NCBI GenBank assembly: GCA_030612965.1
Contig: JAUWMW010000006.1
Span: 1-27,156, forward strand
Direction: 5' to 3'
Length of the DNA stretch: 27,156 nt
Origin: a bacterium
Lineage (GTDB): Bacteria; Zixibacteria; MSB-5A5; GN15; FEB-12
Of this stretch, positions 1 through 6,160 are shown piece after piece (positions within the stretch are counted from its first letter, which is position 1; every line of letters begins with the position of its first letter). The notes beneath the pieces are model-generated. The model searched no databases, had not been told where the DNA came from, and saw only the letters and a program-made list of their open reading frames with translations. The position numbers and the translations under genes are program-made.

Positions 1-1163
1 GGCCAGTTGATGCCGCGCCATATCCACGCCGTCAGGCCTGCCGCCATCAGTACCGAGAGAATCAGAAAGGATGTGTATCCTTTGGGTACATAGAGCAGGC
101 CCACCATAATCACGGAGGCAAGAGTAAAGAGAATCAGGGGCAGTAGTTGTGCTCTGTGTTGTTTGTCGGCGTTACGTGCGAAGTACCTGCTGAGACAATA
201 GAGTCCGAACAAGATCAACGCGCCGAAGCCAACCAGGCCGGCGATTCCGGCCAGATCAAGCCACCGGTTGGACTCCGGCGGCTCGATACCGCGCGCGAGA
301 GCGAATGCTCTTGCCAGCAACGGCGCCATCACTAACATGAAGCCGTACCCGGCCCACATGAACATCCGGGGTATCTTATCAAAGGAGAATATGTAGAACA
401 GATACAGAAGAAACAGGATGGCTACCGGAACGTAGTACGGGATCTCGTTTGGTCTGGACGATAACGCGAAAATCAGATACAACTCGGCCGCGAAGAAAAC
501 GGCGACAGCAAACCACGTCGATGACGGTGCGGTTTTCTTGATGATGAAAAACAGGGCTGCGACAGGAAAGATCAGGAAGGTGGTCATGTGGACACCGATA
601 CTGAGAAAGGTCGCAAAGACCATTATCAGCATGATTCGTTCCGAGGCCATACTGCCCCACTCTTCGAAATAGACAAGAGTCAGCCATAGTATGCCCATCA
701 AGATCATCATCGACATGCCGTACACTTCCGCCTCAACTGAATTGGTCCAGTTCGTCAGGCCGAAAGCGACGAACAACGCTCCAGAGGCAGCACCACCGTA
801 CATCAGAATTCTGGTGAACCGATCGGAGGCAGTTCCAAACCAATATCGCAGGATTCGTACCGCCGCGAGGTAGCTGAACAAGGCGGTAAAGGCCGAGCAG
901 AATCCGGAGAGGAAGTTTAGTCGGACACCGATGTCAGCCGACATTGGAATTAGTGCAAAGAGACGTCCAATCATCACCCACAACGGCGAGCCGGGTGGAT
1001 GCGGAATCGCCAGGAAGTGAGCAGCCGTAATGAACTCACCGCAATCCCAGAATGACAAGGTCGCGGCCCTGGTGAGCCAATAGACAACAGAAGTGCTCAG
1101 CCAGACGCCAATGGCCACCTGAGCATTGATCCTGTCGAACTGTGTGCCGAAGTAGAGTTTCAT
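1..1163 (-). CDS. DUF2723 (TMEM260-like) multi-spanning membrane protein, C-terminus cut by window edge
   Basis: The reverse strand from the ATG at 1163 stays open to the left edge, giving 387 residues of a very hydrophobic protein. Residues 39-62 carry the DUF2723 signature: a Trp-Asp-Cys-Gly-Glu stretch (D40, E43) followed by His-Pro-Pro-Gly (H55-G58). Roughly eight or more membrane helices follow, separated by short loops. The family is related to GT-C glycosyltransferases (protein O-mannosyltransferase type), which move sugars from lipid-linked donors at the outer face of the membrane; the acidic pair in the first loop fits that fold. The substrate cannot be told. An in-frame TAG lies 18 bases upstream of the ATG, so the start is well limited; an adjacent TTG is possible. 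No strong ribosome binding site is seen. It has its own promoter and is not coupled to nusB, which lies 693 bases upstream. Confidence 0.85.
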   Translation of the reverse strand, partial: MKLYFGTQFDRINAQVAIGVWLSTSVVYWLTRAATLSFWDCGEFITAAHFLAIPHPPGSPLWVMIGRLFALIPMSADIGVRLNFLSGFCSAFTALFSYLAAVRILRYWFGTASDRFTRILMYGGAASGALFVAFGLTNWTNSVEAEVYGMSMMILMGILWLTLVYFEEWGSMASERIMLIMVFATFLSIGVHMTTFLIFPVAALFFIIKKTAPSSTWFAVAVFFAAELYLIFALSSRPNEIPYYVPVAILFLLYLFYIFSFDKIPRMFMWAGYGFMLVMAPLLARAFALARGIEPPESNRWLDLAGIAGLVGFGALILFGLYCLSRYFARNADKQHRAQLLPLILFTLASVIMVGLLYVPKGYTSFLILSVLMAAGLTAWIWRGINW

Positions 1164-1238
1164 CAACGGAGTCCAAGTCTATTCTCGTTATACCCTGCTG
1201 CCTACATGAGGACCGAACGGGATCTGTCACGGCTGTCC

Positions 1239-1266
1239 AATATAGCAGGTTTTGTATTGCTGTCCA
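1239..1266 (-). promoter_or_regulatory. Sigma-70-type promoter for the DUF2723 gene
   Basis: On the minus strand TGGACA (1266-1261) and TATATT (1244-1239) are separated by 16 bases, each matching the consensus at five of six positions. The predicted start near 1232 would leave a leader of about 70 bases. The call rests on sequence match only. Confidence 0.5.
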
Positions 1267-1339
1267 GTTTGTTTTGGAATGCCGTGATTTCGGGAATTGC
1301 CCCCCGTAGATAGGGAGTGTTGATAAAGTCCCATCGGTT

Positions 1340-1375
1340 GTCATTGCGAGCGACCGCAGGGAGCACGGCAATCTC
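1340..1375 (+). repeat. TCATTGCGAG...GGCAATCTC dispersed repeat, copy 1
   Basis: This copy starts TCATTGCGAG and ends GGCAATCTC. The same ends appear in inverted orientation at 1533-1581. From general knowledge, elements with these ends are scattered through intergenic DNA of many unrelated bacteria and look like small non-autonomous mobile palindromes. No protein is encoded. Confidence 0.6.
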
Positions 1376-1415
1376 ATATTGTATGTTGGCCAGTGAATTG
1401 AGTTTTCAGGTGCTG

Positions 1416-1432
1416 TCAGGCGACTCGCCTGA
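1416..1432. repeat. 17-base palindrome TCAGGCGA-C-TCGCCTGA
   Basis: A perfect inverted repeat with 8-base arms around a single central C. It carries the TCAGG/CCTGA theme also seen in the cluster at 23675-23750, so it probably belongs to a genome-specific palindrome family. Confidence 0.6.
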
Positions 1433-1456
1433 CGGCCATCACGTGTGAAGGCAGGC

Positions 1457-1476
1457 GTCGGGCGGGGTCGCCCGAC
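1457..1476. repeat. Hairpin GTCGGGCG-GGGT-CGCCCGAC
   Basis: A perfect 8-base inverted repeat with a 4-base loop. Its arms begin GTCGGG/CCCGAC like the larger element at 1780-1824. No T-run follows on either strand. Confidence 0.55.
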
Positions 1477-1532
1477 ACCACGAAGCCTCAGACGACCGTG
1501 GCGATCTCAATCTGTTAGCAGATTTGGCATAA

Positions 1533-1581
1533 GAGATTGCCGCGTGGCTACGACACGAGTGTCTTCGCTCCTCGCAATGAC
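1533..1581 (-). repeat. TCATTGCGAG...GGCAATCTC dispersed repeat, copy 2 (inverted)
   Basis: Read on the minus strand this element begins GTCATTGCGAGGAGCGAAG and ends GCGGCAATCTC, matching both ends of the copy at 1340-1375 with a longer middle. The middle holds a small hairpin, GACAC-GA-GTGTC at 1552-1563. The two copies face opposite ways about 157 bases apart. Confidence 0.6.
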
Positions 1582-1700
1582 GGCTCTCGGGGTTTTCAAC
1601 AAGCCCGATATGGTGGGTTTGCGGGCAGAGTTTCCCTCCACCCTGTGATGATTCGTGAGTTGGCGCCGGGTAACCTAAGGCTATCCCCAAAGTGCGTGTT

Positions 1701-1740
1701 CCGGCAGGTCTTGTCCGCCCAGGCGGATGTGACCTGCCGG
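1701..1740. repeat. Two-tier palindromic element, copy A
   Basis: Perfect 10-base outer arms, CCGGCAGGTC and GACCTGCCGG, enclose an inner inverted repeat, TCCGCC/GGCGGA. On the minus strand the unpaired bases between the two stems are ACA on the left and CAA on the right. The element at 1780-1824 has the same layout in the opposite orientation with different stem bases. Confidence 0.7.
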
Positions 1741-1779
1741 TTGATAGTCCTACTGTGCAAAAGGGCCTTATGAGTAAGC

Positions 1780-1824
1780 GTCGGGTCACACCGTCCCGCC
1801 GATGGCAGGACGCCAAGACCCGAC
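1780..1824. repeat. Two-tier palindromic element, copy B, downstream of nusB
   Basis: Outer arms GTCGGGTC (1780-1787) and GACCCGAC (1817-1824) enclose a second stem, CGTCC-C-GCC against GGC-A-GGACG (1792-1812). The bases between the stems are ACA and CAA as in copy A. It lies 32 bases past the nusB stop. It could act as a 3-prime end structure for the riboflavin operon, but no T-run follows it on the minus strand. Confidence 0.65.
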
Positions 1825-1856
1825 ACAACGATCTTTTGGGACAGTCTCACCTCACC

Positions 1857-2282
1857 TCAGGCCTGGCGCGCGTCCTCCATTTCCCTGGCGTATCGATCCA
1901 ATATACCGTTCACGAATGCGGATGACTCAACGGTGGAGAACTTCTTGGCCAGCTCAATCGCTTCGTTGAGGATCACCTTGACAGGTACATCTACCATGTG
2001 ATCCAACTCAACGATGGCCAGACGCAGAATGTTGAGATCGATGGCTGCTATTCGCTTGATATCCCAGTTGGTGGCGAGGCGCTCAATACGTTTGTCGGCT
2101 TCTTCGGTGTTGCTGCGGACAAGATCGAGCAACTGTCGAGCGTAGGTCATGGCCCTCGGAGGCGGCAGGTCATCCGGGTCGATGTTGAACAGGTCATCGC
2201 CCGGCGTCTCTTCACCGCACTCAAGTGCGTACAACGCCTGAAGAACCAACTCGCGACCCCGGCTGCGGGGAGACTCAGACAT
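1857..2282 (-). CDS. nusB: Transcription antitermination factor NusB
   Basis: A protein of 141 residues, the normal length for NusB. The N-terminus (residues 6-20, basic then LVLQALYALE) and the C-terminal helices with VILNEAIELAKKFS and SSAFVNGILDRYA are characteristic. NusB binds boxA RNA together with S10 (NusE) and supports antitermination on rRNA operons. It is the last gene of the riboflavin operon: its ATG lies two bases after the ribH stop, so the two are almost surely co-transcribed and probably translationally coupled. A ribH-nusB pairing is widespread in bacteria. Nothing about the protein is odd; identification is secure. Confidence 0.96.
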   Translation of the reverse strand: MSESPRSRGRELVLQALYALECGEETPGDDLFNIDPDDLPPPRAMTYARQLLDLVRSNTEEADKRIERLATNWDIKRIAAIDLNILRLAIVELDHMVDVPVKVILNEAIELAKKFSTVESSAFVNGILDRYAREMEDARQA

Positions 2283-2284
2283 GG

Positions 2285-2755
2285 TCAGTCCAGGGCTCGA
2301 TACAGGTTGACCATCTCGATGGCGCTTTCAGCCGCATCCCAACCCTTGTTGCCGGCTTTGGTCCCGGACCGTTCGATCGCCTGCTCCAGCGTGTCGGCCG
2401 TGACTAGACCGTACACAACCGGCAGTCCGTGTTCCAAAGCGATTCTCGCGATTCCCTTGGCCGATTCACTGGCGATGTAATCGAAGTGCGGCGTATCACC
2501 ACGCACTACGGCGCCCAGACAGATGACCGCGTCGTAGTTGCCGGAGCCGGCCATCTTGGCGGCAACGTATGGTATCTCAAATGCGCCCGGGACGTATGCG
2601 ACGGATATGTCCGCCTCTGAACCGCCGTGACGTTTCAGGCAGTCAAGCGCCCCGTCGAGGAGTTTGTCGGTGAAGAAATGGTTGAACCTGCTGACGATTA
2701 TGGCGACACGCATCCCACTCGCGTCCAGCTTGCCTTCGTATACTTGATAGCTCAT
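2285..2755 (-). CDS. ribH: 6,7-dimethyl-8-ribityllumazine synthase (RibH)
   Basis: A protein of 156 residues that condenses the RibD product derivative 5-amino-6-ribitylaminouracil with the butanone phosphate from RibB to give the lumazine precursor of riboflavin. Family motifs are present: RFNHFFTDKLLDGA near the start, VPGAFEIPYVA in the middle, and GAVVRGDTPHFDYIA with the catalytic His. I start at the ATG at 2755, because AGGAG lies eight bases before it; an upstream GTG at 2764 overlaps that ribosome binding site. The gene sits 15 bases after ribBA and two before nusB. It normally forms a hollow icosahedral shell or a pentamer; which one cannot be told here. Confidence 0.96.
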   Translation of the reverse strand: MSYQVYEGKLDASGMRVAIIVSRFNHFFTDKLLDGALDCLKRHGGSEADISVAYVPGAFEIPYVAAKMAGSGNYDAVICLGAVVRGDTPHFDYIASESAKGIARIALEHGLPVVYGLVTADTLEQAIERSGTKAGNKGWDAAESAIEMVNLYRALD

Positions 2756-2770
2756 TCTTTGCACTCCTGC

Positions 2771-3991
2771 CTACTTGAAATTGAGCAGATGTCCTAATTT
2801 GTCTCGTTTCGTTTCCAGATATGCCTGGTTGTATCTTGACGGCAACGCCTCCAACGGTACCCGTTCGGTTAACTCAAGACCGTAGCCCTTCAATCCAACC
2901 ACCTTGCGCGGGTTGTTGGTCAGGATGCGGATCGAGGTCAGTCCGAGATCGACCAGGATCTGAGCGCCGATACCATAGTCGCGCAGGTCGGCTTCAAATC
3001 CCAACTCCTCATTCGCCTCCACCGTATCGCGTCCCGCTTCCTGCAATTTGTAGGCAAGAATCTTGTTCGCCAGGCCGATGCCGCGACCCTCCTGCCTCAT
3101 GTAGAGAATGACGCCACACCCTTCCTTTTCCACAGCCTGCATGGCAGCATGTAACTGAGTGCCGCAATCACATCGTCGACTGCCGAAAACATCGCCGGTC
3201 AGACAACTCGAGTGGACCCGGACGAGAACATTCTTCTGTCCGGCCACATCACCTTTGGTCAATGCTAAGTGATGGTGATCATCGGTCTCCGATCGATACA
3301 AATGCAGTTTGAAATGACCATAATCGGTCGGCAGGTCCACTAGTTCCACTTTTTCCACCAGCTTTTCGGTGTGCCGACGGTATGAAATCAGATCGTGGAT
3401 CGAGATTAGTTTCATGTCGTATTCGCGACACAGTTTCTGGAGTCGGGGGACTCGCGCCATACTGCCATCATCGTCCATGATCTCACAGAGCACGGCGACC
3501 GGACTGAACCCGGCCAGCCGGGCCAGATCGGTGGATGCTTCGGTGTGCCCGGCGCGGGTCAACACACCGCCCTTGAGAGCCCGGATGGGAAAGACATGAC
3601 CCGGTCGCGCCAGATCGTTCGGGCGGGTGTTATCGTCAGCCAGAACCTTGATGGTGTGTGACCGGTCATGGGCGGAGATACCGGTTGTTGTCCCTTTTAC
3701 GGCATCGACCGACACCGTGAAGCGGGTACCCAGAAGAGCTGTGTTCTGCTCTACCATCGGATGCAGACTGAGTTGCTCGATCCGTTCCGTGGTCATGCAG
3801 ACACAGATGAGCCCACGCCCATACTTGGCCATGAAATTCACATGCTCCGGCGTTACTTTGTCGGCCACCATGATGAGATCACCTTCGTTTTCGCGGTCCT
3901 CATCATCGACCACCACAACAAACTTACCGGCTCGGATGTCTTCTATTGCTTCCGGGATTGTGTTGAATTCTATCGATTCATTGTTGCTCAT
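2771..3991 (-). CDS. ribBA: Bifunctional DHBP synthase / GTP cyclohydrolase II (RibBA)
   Basis: A fusion of the two entry enzymes of riboflavin synthesis. The N-terminal half (residues 1 to about 200) is 3,4-dihydroxy-2-butanone 4-phosphate synthase, with the acidic metal site DDEDRENEGD (29-38) and the RAGHTEAS loop. The C-terminal half (about 205-400) is GTP cyclohydrolase II, with zinc ligands C263, C274 and C276 and the RQEGRGIGL motif. From the chosen start it has 406 residues, the usual fusion length, and both active sites look complete. The ATG at 3991 is one base after the ribE stop; a second in-frame ATG at 4003 would overlap ribE by 11 bases. I prefer 3991 because family proteins begin about ten residues before the F-x-T-I motif. 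Confidence 0.95.
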   Translation of the reverse strand: MSNNESIEFNTIPEAIEDIRAGKFVVVVDDEDRENEGDLIMVADKVTPEHVNFMAKYGRGLICVCMTTERIEQLSLHPMVEQNTALLGTRFTVSVDAVKGTTTGISAHDRSHTIKVLADDNTRPNDLARPGHVFPIRALKGGVLTRAGHTEASTDLARLAGFSPVAVLCEIMDDDGSMARVPRLQKLCREYDMKLISIHDLISYRRHTEKLVEKVELVDLPTDYGHFKLHLYRSETDDHHHLALTKGDVAGQKNVLVRVHSSCLTGDVFGSRRCDCGTQLHAAMQAVEKEGCGVILYMRQEGRGIGLANKILAYKLQEAGRDTVEANEELGFEADLRDYGIGAQILVDLGLTSIRILTNNPRKVVGLKGYGLELTERVPLEALPSRYNQAYLETKRDKLGHLLNFK

Positions 3992-3992
3992 G

Positions 3993-4628
3993 TCACCATC
4001 CACTTTCTATCAACTTGTCCTTGGTAAGGCCTGACGATAGATTCGCCCGACCGGATTTCAAAACGTATTTGCCAATCATATCAAACTCGATATTTACCCT
4101 ATTTCCGGGACGCAAGCGGTCGACGGTTGTCGCACCTGTGGTGTGTGGAATCAGATTGACACACAGCCAGCCGTCGCGAACGGCATTGGCCGTGAGCGAG
4201 ACACCGTTGATGGCGATGGACCCTTTTTCAATTACGAGACTGTTATATTGATGATCGAATGTCACCGCCAATTCGATCGATTCCCCCACGCGACGGGCGT
4301 AGTCGACCGTCCCGATGTCATCCACGTGACCGCTGACCAGATGCCCGCCCAGACGGTCCCCCATCTGCAAAGCGCGTTCGAGATTTACCAGCGTGCCTCG
4401 CTTGTATTCGCCGAGAATAGTGCGCGTGACCGTCTCCGGCGATGCTTCGACCACAAAGAGGTCGCCGGTCACCTTCGTAACCGTGAGACAGGCGCCGTCA
4501 CAGGCAATCGACTCGCCCAGACTTATCAAGGCGGAGTCGATACTCGAGGCTATCGCCAGCACACGGTAGTCGCCGCGTCGACTGACATTCCGAATTTCTC
4601 CGGTTGCTTCAATCAAACCTGTAAACAT
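3993..4628 (-). CDS. ribE: Riboflavin synthase alpha subunit
   Basis: A protein of 211 residues with the two-fold lumazine-binding repeat of riboflavin synthase, which converts two lumazine molecules into riboflavin and a recycled pyrimidine. It opens with the hallmark MFTGLIEATGEI. The first barrel has the SIACDGACLTV motif and GHLVSGHVDDIG; the second has SIAINGVSLT. The C-terminal helix that drives trimer formation is present. It lies two bases after ribD and is almost contiguous with ribBA, so it is a middle gene of the operon. Some naming systems call this gene ribC. Identification is secure. Confidence 0.95.
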   Translation of the reverse strand: MFTGLIEATGEIRNVSRRGDYRVLAIASSIDSALISLGESIACDGACLTVTKVTGDLFVVEASPETVTRTILGEYKRGTLVNLERALQMGDRLGGHLVSGHVDDIGTVDYARRVGESIELAVTFDHQYNSLVIEKGSIAINGVSLTANAVRDGWLCVNLIPHTTGATTVDRLRPGNRVNIEFDMIGKYVLKSGRANLSSGLTKDKLIESGW

Positions 4629-4630
4629 CC

Positions 4631-5731
4631 TTAGCCTCTCCCCTTCGGATATCCGATGAAGACACAGTCGCGATTGGAACTGTCGAAGGAGTGTCGTTCG
4701 AATTGTACGGCATCGGCCAAACGTTTGGTGGCGAGATCACCTATGGCACTCACGCCTTTGCCGATGATAATCGGCGCCGTGATTATGACGAATTTGTCGA
4801 CGAGTCCGGCTTCGATAAATGAAGTCGCCAACTTCGCGCCCCCCTCCACCAACATCGAACGCAGTCCGAAATTGTCGGCCTGACGCACCAGGTCGGTAAC
4901 GTCGACCAAGCCGTTCTTAGTCCGTCGCAGTCGCCAGAAAATGATCGGACTACCGCGCTTGCTGAGGCGTTGTCTATCGGCGTCGCAGGCGGCGGCAACG
5001 ATGGTGCGACCGTCCTCATTGTTTTGCAGGAGTTGACACTTGCGCGGCAGTTTCATGTCCGAACTCACGATGATTCGGTATGGATTGCGTCCTTTGGCCA
5101 GCCTAACGGTCAGGGCGGGGTCATCGTGACGAACGGTGCCGCTGCCGACCACTACCGCATCGATCTCGCTACGCAGCCGGTGCGTTAGTCGGCGTGACTT
5201 CGTTGACGTGATCCATTTGGAGTCGCCTGAGACGGTAGCGATGCGACCGTCCAGACTTTGAGCGCACTTGAGGACAATGAACGGACGACCATTCTCGTGA
5301 TAGCCGAAAAACTGTTCGTTCAAGGTCCGCGCTTGTTTTCTCAAGACGCCACCCACGGTCTCGATTCCGGCCTTTCGCAGGGCGCGGATTCCTTTGCCAT
5401 GGACGCGCGGATCAGGGTCTTTGATAGCGTAGACGACTCGCTTGATGCCGGCGGCGGCAATGGCCTCGGTGCAAGGGCCGGTGCACCCGGTATGGCAACA
5501 TGGCTCCAGAGTAACATACAGCGTTGCACCCCTACATCCGCCCCTGGCGTTCTTGATGGCGACTATTTCGGCGTGGTCGCGACCTGCGGCACGGTGGTAG
5601 CCCTGACCAATGACGCGGCTGCCTTTGACAATCACCGCCCCGACCAGCGGGTTTGGACTGGTACGACCGCGTCCCTTCACCGCCAGGTTCAGTGCTCGCT
5701 CCATGTACGCAACGTCAGTTGCATCGGCCAT
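4631..5731 (-). CDS. ribD: Bifunctional pyrimidine deaminase/reductase (RibD)
   Basis: A protein of 366 residues from the ATG at 5731. The N-terminal domain (to about residue 145) is a zinc-dependent deaminase with H53-A-E55 and the cysteines C78 and C87 in a P-C-C-H...P-C motif. The C-terminal domain (about 150-366) is the NADPH-dependent reductase, including the GRIATVSGDSKWI and MLVEGGAKLA motifs. Together they carry out the second and third steps after GTP cyclohydrolase II. It is the first gene of the operon and lies directly behind an FMN riboswitch. Its ribosome binding site, GGGGA, is inside the terminator hairpin, so riboswitch folding can affect both transcription and translation. 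The frame is open 75 bases further upstream, but that part is riboswitch leader and not protein. Confidence 0.96.
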   Translation of the reverse strand: MADATDVAYMERALNLAVKGRGRTSPNPLVGAVIVKGSRVIGQGYHRAAGRDHAEIVAIKNARGGCRGATLYVTLEPCCHTGCTGPCTEAIAAAGIKRVVYAIKDPDPRVHGKGIRALRKAGIETVGGVLRKQARTLNEQFFGYHENGRPFIVLKCAQSLDGRIATVSGDSKWITSTKSRRLTHRLRSEIDAVVVGSGTVRHDDPALTVRLAKGRNPYRIIVSSDMKLPRKCQLLQNNEDGRTIVAAACDADRQRLSKRGSPIIFWRLRRTKNGLVDVTDLVRQADNFGLRSMLVEGGAKLATSFIEAGLVDKFVIITAPIIIGKGVSAIGDLATKRLADAVQFERHSFDSSNRDCVFIGYPKGRG

Positions 5732-5760
5732 AAAAAATCCCCAAAGTGAATTCGGGGGAT
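5732..5760 (-). terminator. Riboswitch-controlled intrinsic terminator that also holds the ribD ribosome binding site
   Basis: On the minus strand ATCCCC (5760-5755) pairs with GGGGAT (5742-5737) around a 12-base loop, and a run of T (5737-5732) follows directly. The next bases are the ribD ATG. GGGGA in the right arm is also the only ribosome binding site for ribD. An upstream hairpin, ATCCAG/CTGGAT at 5776-5793, may belong to the alternative fold. Confidence 0.75.
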
Positions 5761-5805
5761 AGACAAGCACAAACCATCCAGTTTCGTCTGGATAACATAA
5801 AGCCA

Positions 5806-5922
5806 ATCTTCTCTCATCCGGACTATCACCGTCGGCGCCTGAATTTCACAGGCTCTGCCGGAGTTGCTTCCAGCTCGCGGGCTTTGACCGCCGGTCGAGG
5901 GTTTTCACCTCACCCCGAAGAT
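5806..5922 (-). promoter_or_regulatory. FMN riboswitch (RFN element) aptamer
   Basis: The minus strand shows the conserved RFN series in order: ATCTTCGGGGTGAGGTGAAA, then CCTCGACCGGCGGT, AGCCCGCGAGC, an internal arm with GTGAAATTCAGG, and GGATGAGAGAAGAT. The closing stem P1 is ATCTTC (5922-5917) with GAAGAT (5811-5806). The aptamer binds FMN, and binding normally shuts down riboflavin genes, which matches the ribD operon directly downstream. The promoter lies just upstream, so transcripts should begin almost at the aptamer. Confidence 0.95.
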
Positions 5923-5934
5923 TTCATAAGGGCC

Positions 5935-5962
5935 AATATAGCGGACTTCGAGGAAATGGCAA
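5935..5962 (-). promoter_or_regulatory. Sigma-70-type promoter of the riboflavin operon
   Basis: TTGCCA (5962-5957) and TATATT (5940-5935) on the minus strand are 16 bases apart and each matches the consensus at five of six positions. The predicted start around 5928 falls a few bases before the FMN aptamer, which is where a riboswitch promoter should be. Confidence 0.65.
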
Positions 5963-6101
5963 GAGATTTCGTCACGAAGCACGCCGGAAGACCATGTCGG
6001 CAGCCCATTCGTTTTGAGGTCCGGGGGTCGCCTGCTGAGCGACGTACCTGTGTTGTGGTGGGGTGATGTTCAGATCGCCCCGCATGACAACGGATTCCCG
6101 T

Positions 6102-6134
6102 CGGGTCTGAAGACCCGCCGGGCACAAGATTGTG
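6102..6134. repeat. Two small hairpins between the hybrid kinase gene and the riboflavin promoter
   Basis: CGGGTC-TGAA-GACCCG at 6102-6117 and CACAA-GA-TTGTG at 6123-6134 lie 26 to 59 bases past the hybrid kinase stop. They are the best candidates for the 3-prime end of the signalling operon, but neither is followed by a T-run. The rest of 5963-6160 shows no gene. Confidence 0.45.
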
Positions 6135-6160
6135 TAAAGGTAATAACGGGACCGCGCCTC

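Larger units (their letters stand above)
1164..1856. other. Gene-free spacer filled with palindromic repeats
   Basis: This stretch of 693 bases between nusB and the DUF2723 gene has no convincing gene. Short open frames exist on both strands but they run through the inverted repeats, lack ribosome binding sites and resemble no family. It holds the DUF2723 promoter at the left and at least six inverted repeats, listed separately. None ends in a clear T-run on the minus strand, so I cannot name a classical terminator for the riboflavin operon. Confidence 0.75.

Noticed and set aside
379..687. Minus-strand open frame of 102 codons inside the left-edge gene
   Set aside because: It is in another frame of the DUF2723 gene, whose own frame is open over the whole region and encodes a clear family motif.
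1340..1830. CRISPR array
   Set aside because: The repeats here differ in length and sequence, are palindromic, and have no regular spacing or cas genes nearby.
1439..1925. Several overlapping open frames of 60 to 130 codons on both strands
   Set aside because: They run across palindromic repeats, overlap each other in several frames and lack start signals.
5732..5806. Longer ribD start at 5806
   Set aside because: The extra 25 codons cover the terminator and riboswitch leader, and the ATG at 5731 has the family N-terminus.
5925..6160. Small gene between the hybrid kinase and the riboflavin promoter
   Set aside because: The only open frames are antisense to or across the promoter and hairpins, and none has a start signal or family resemblance.
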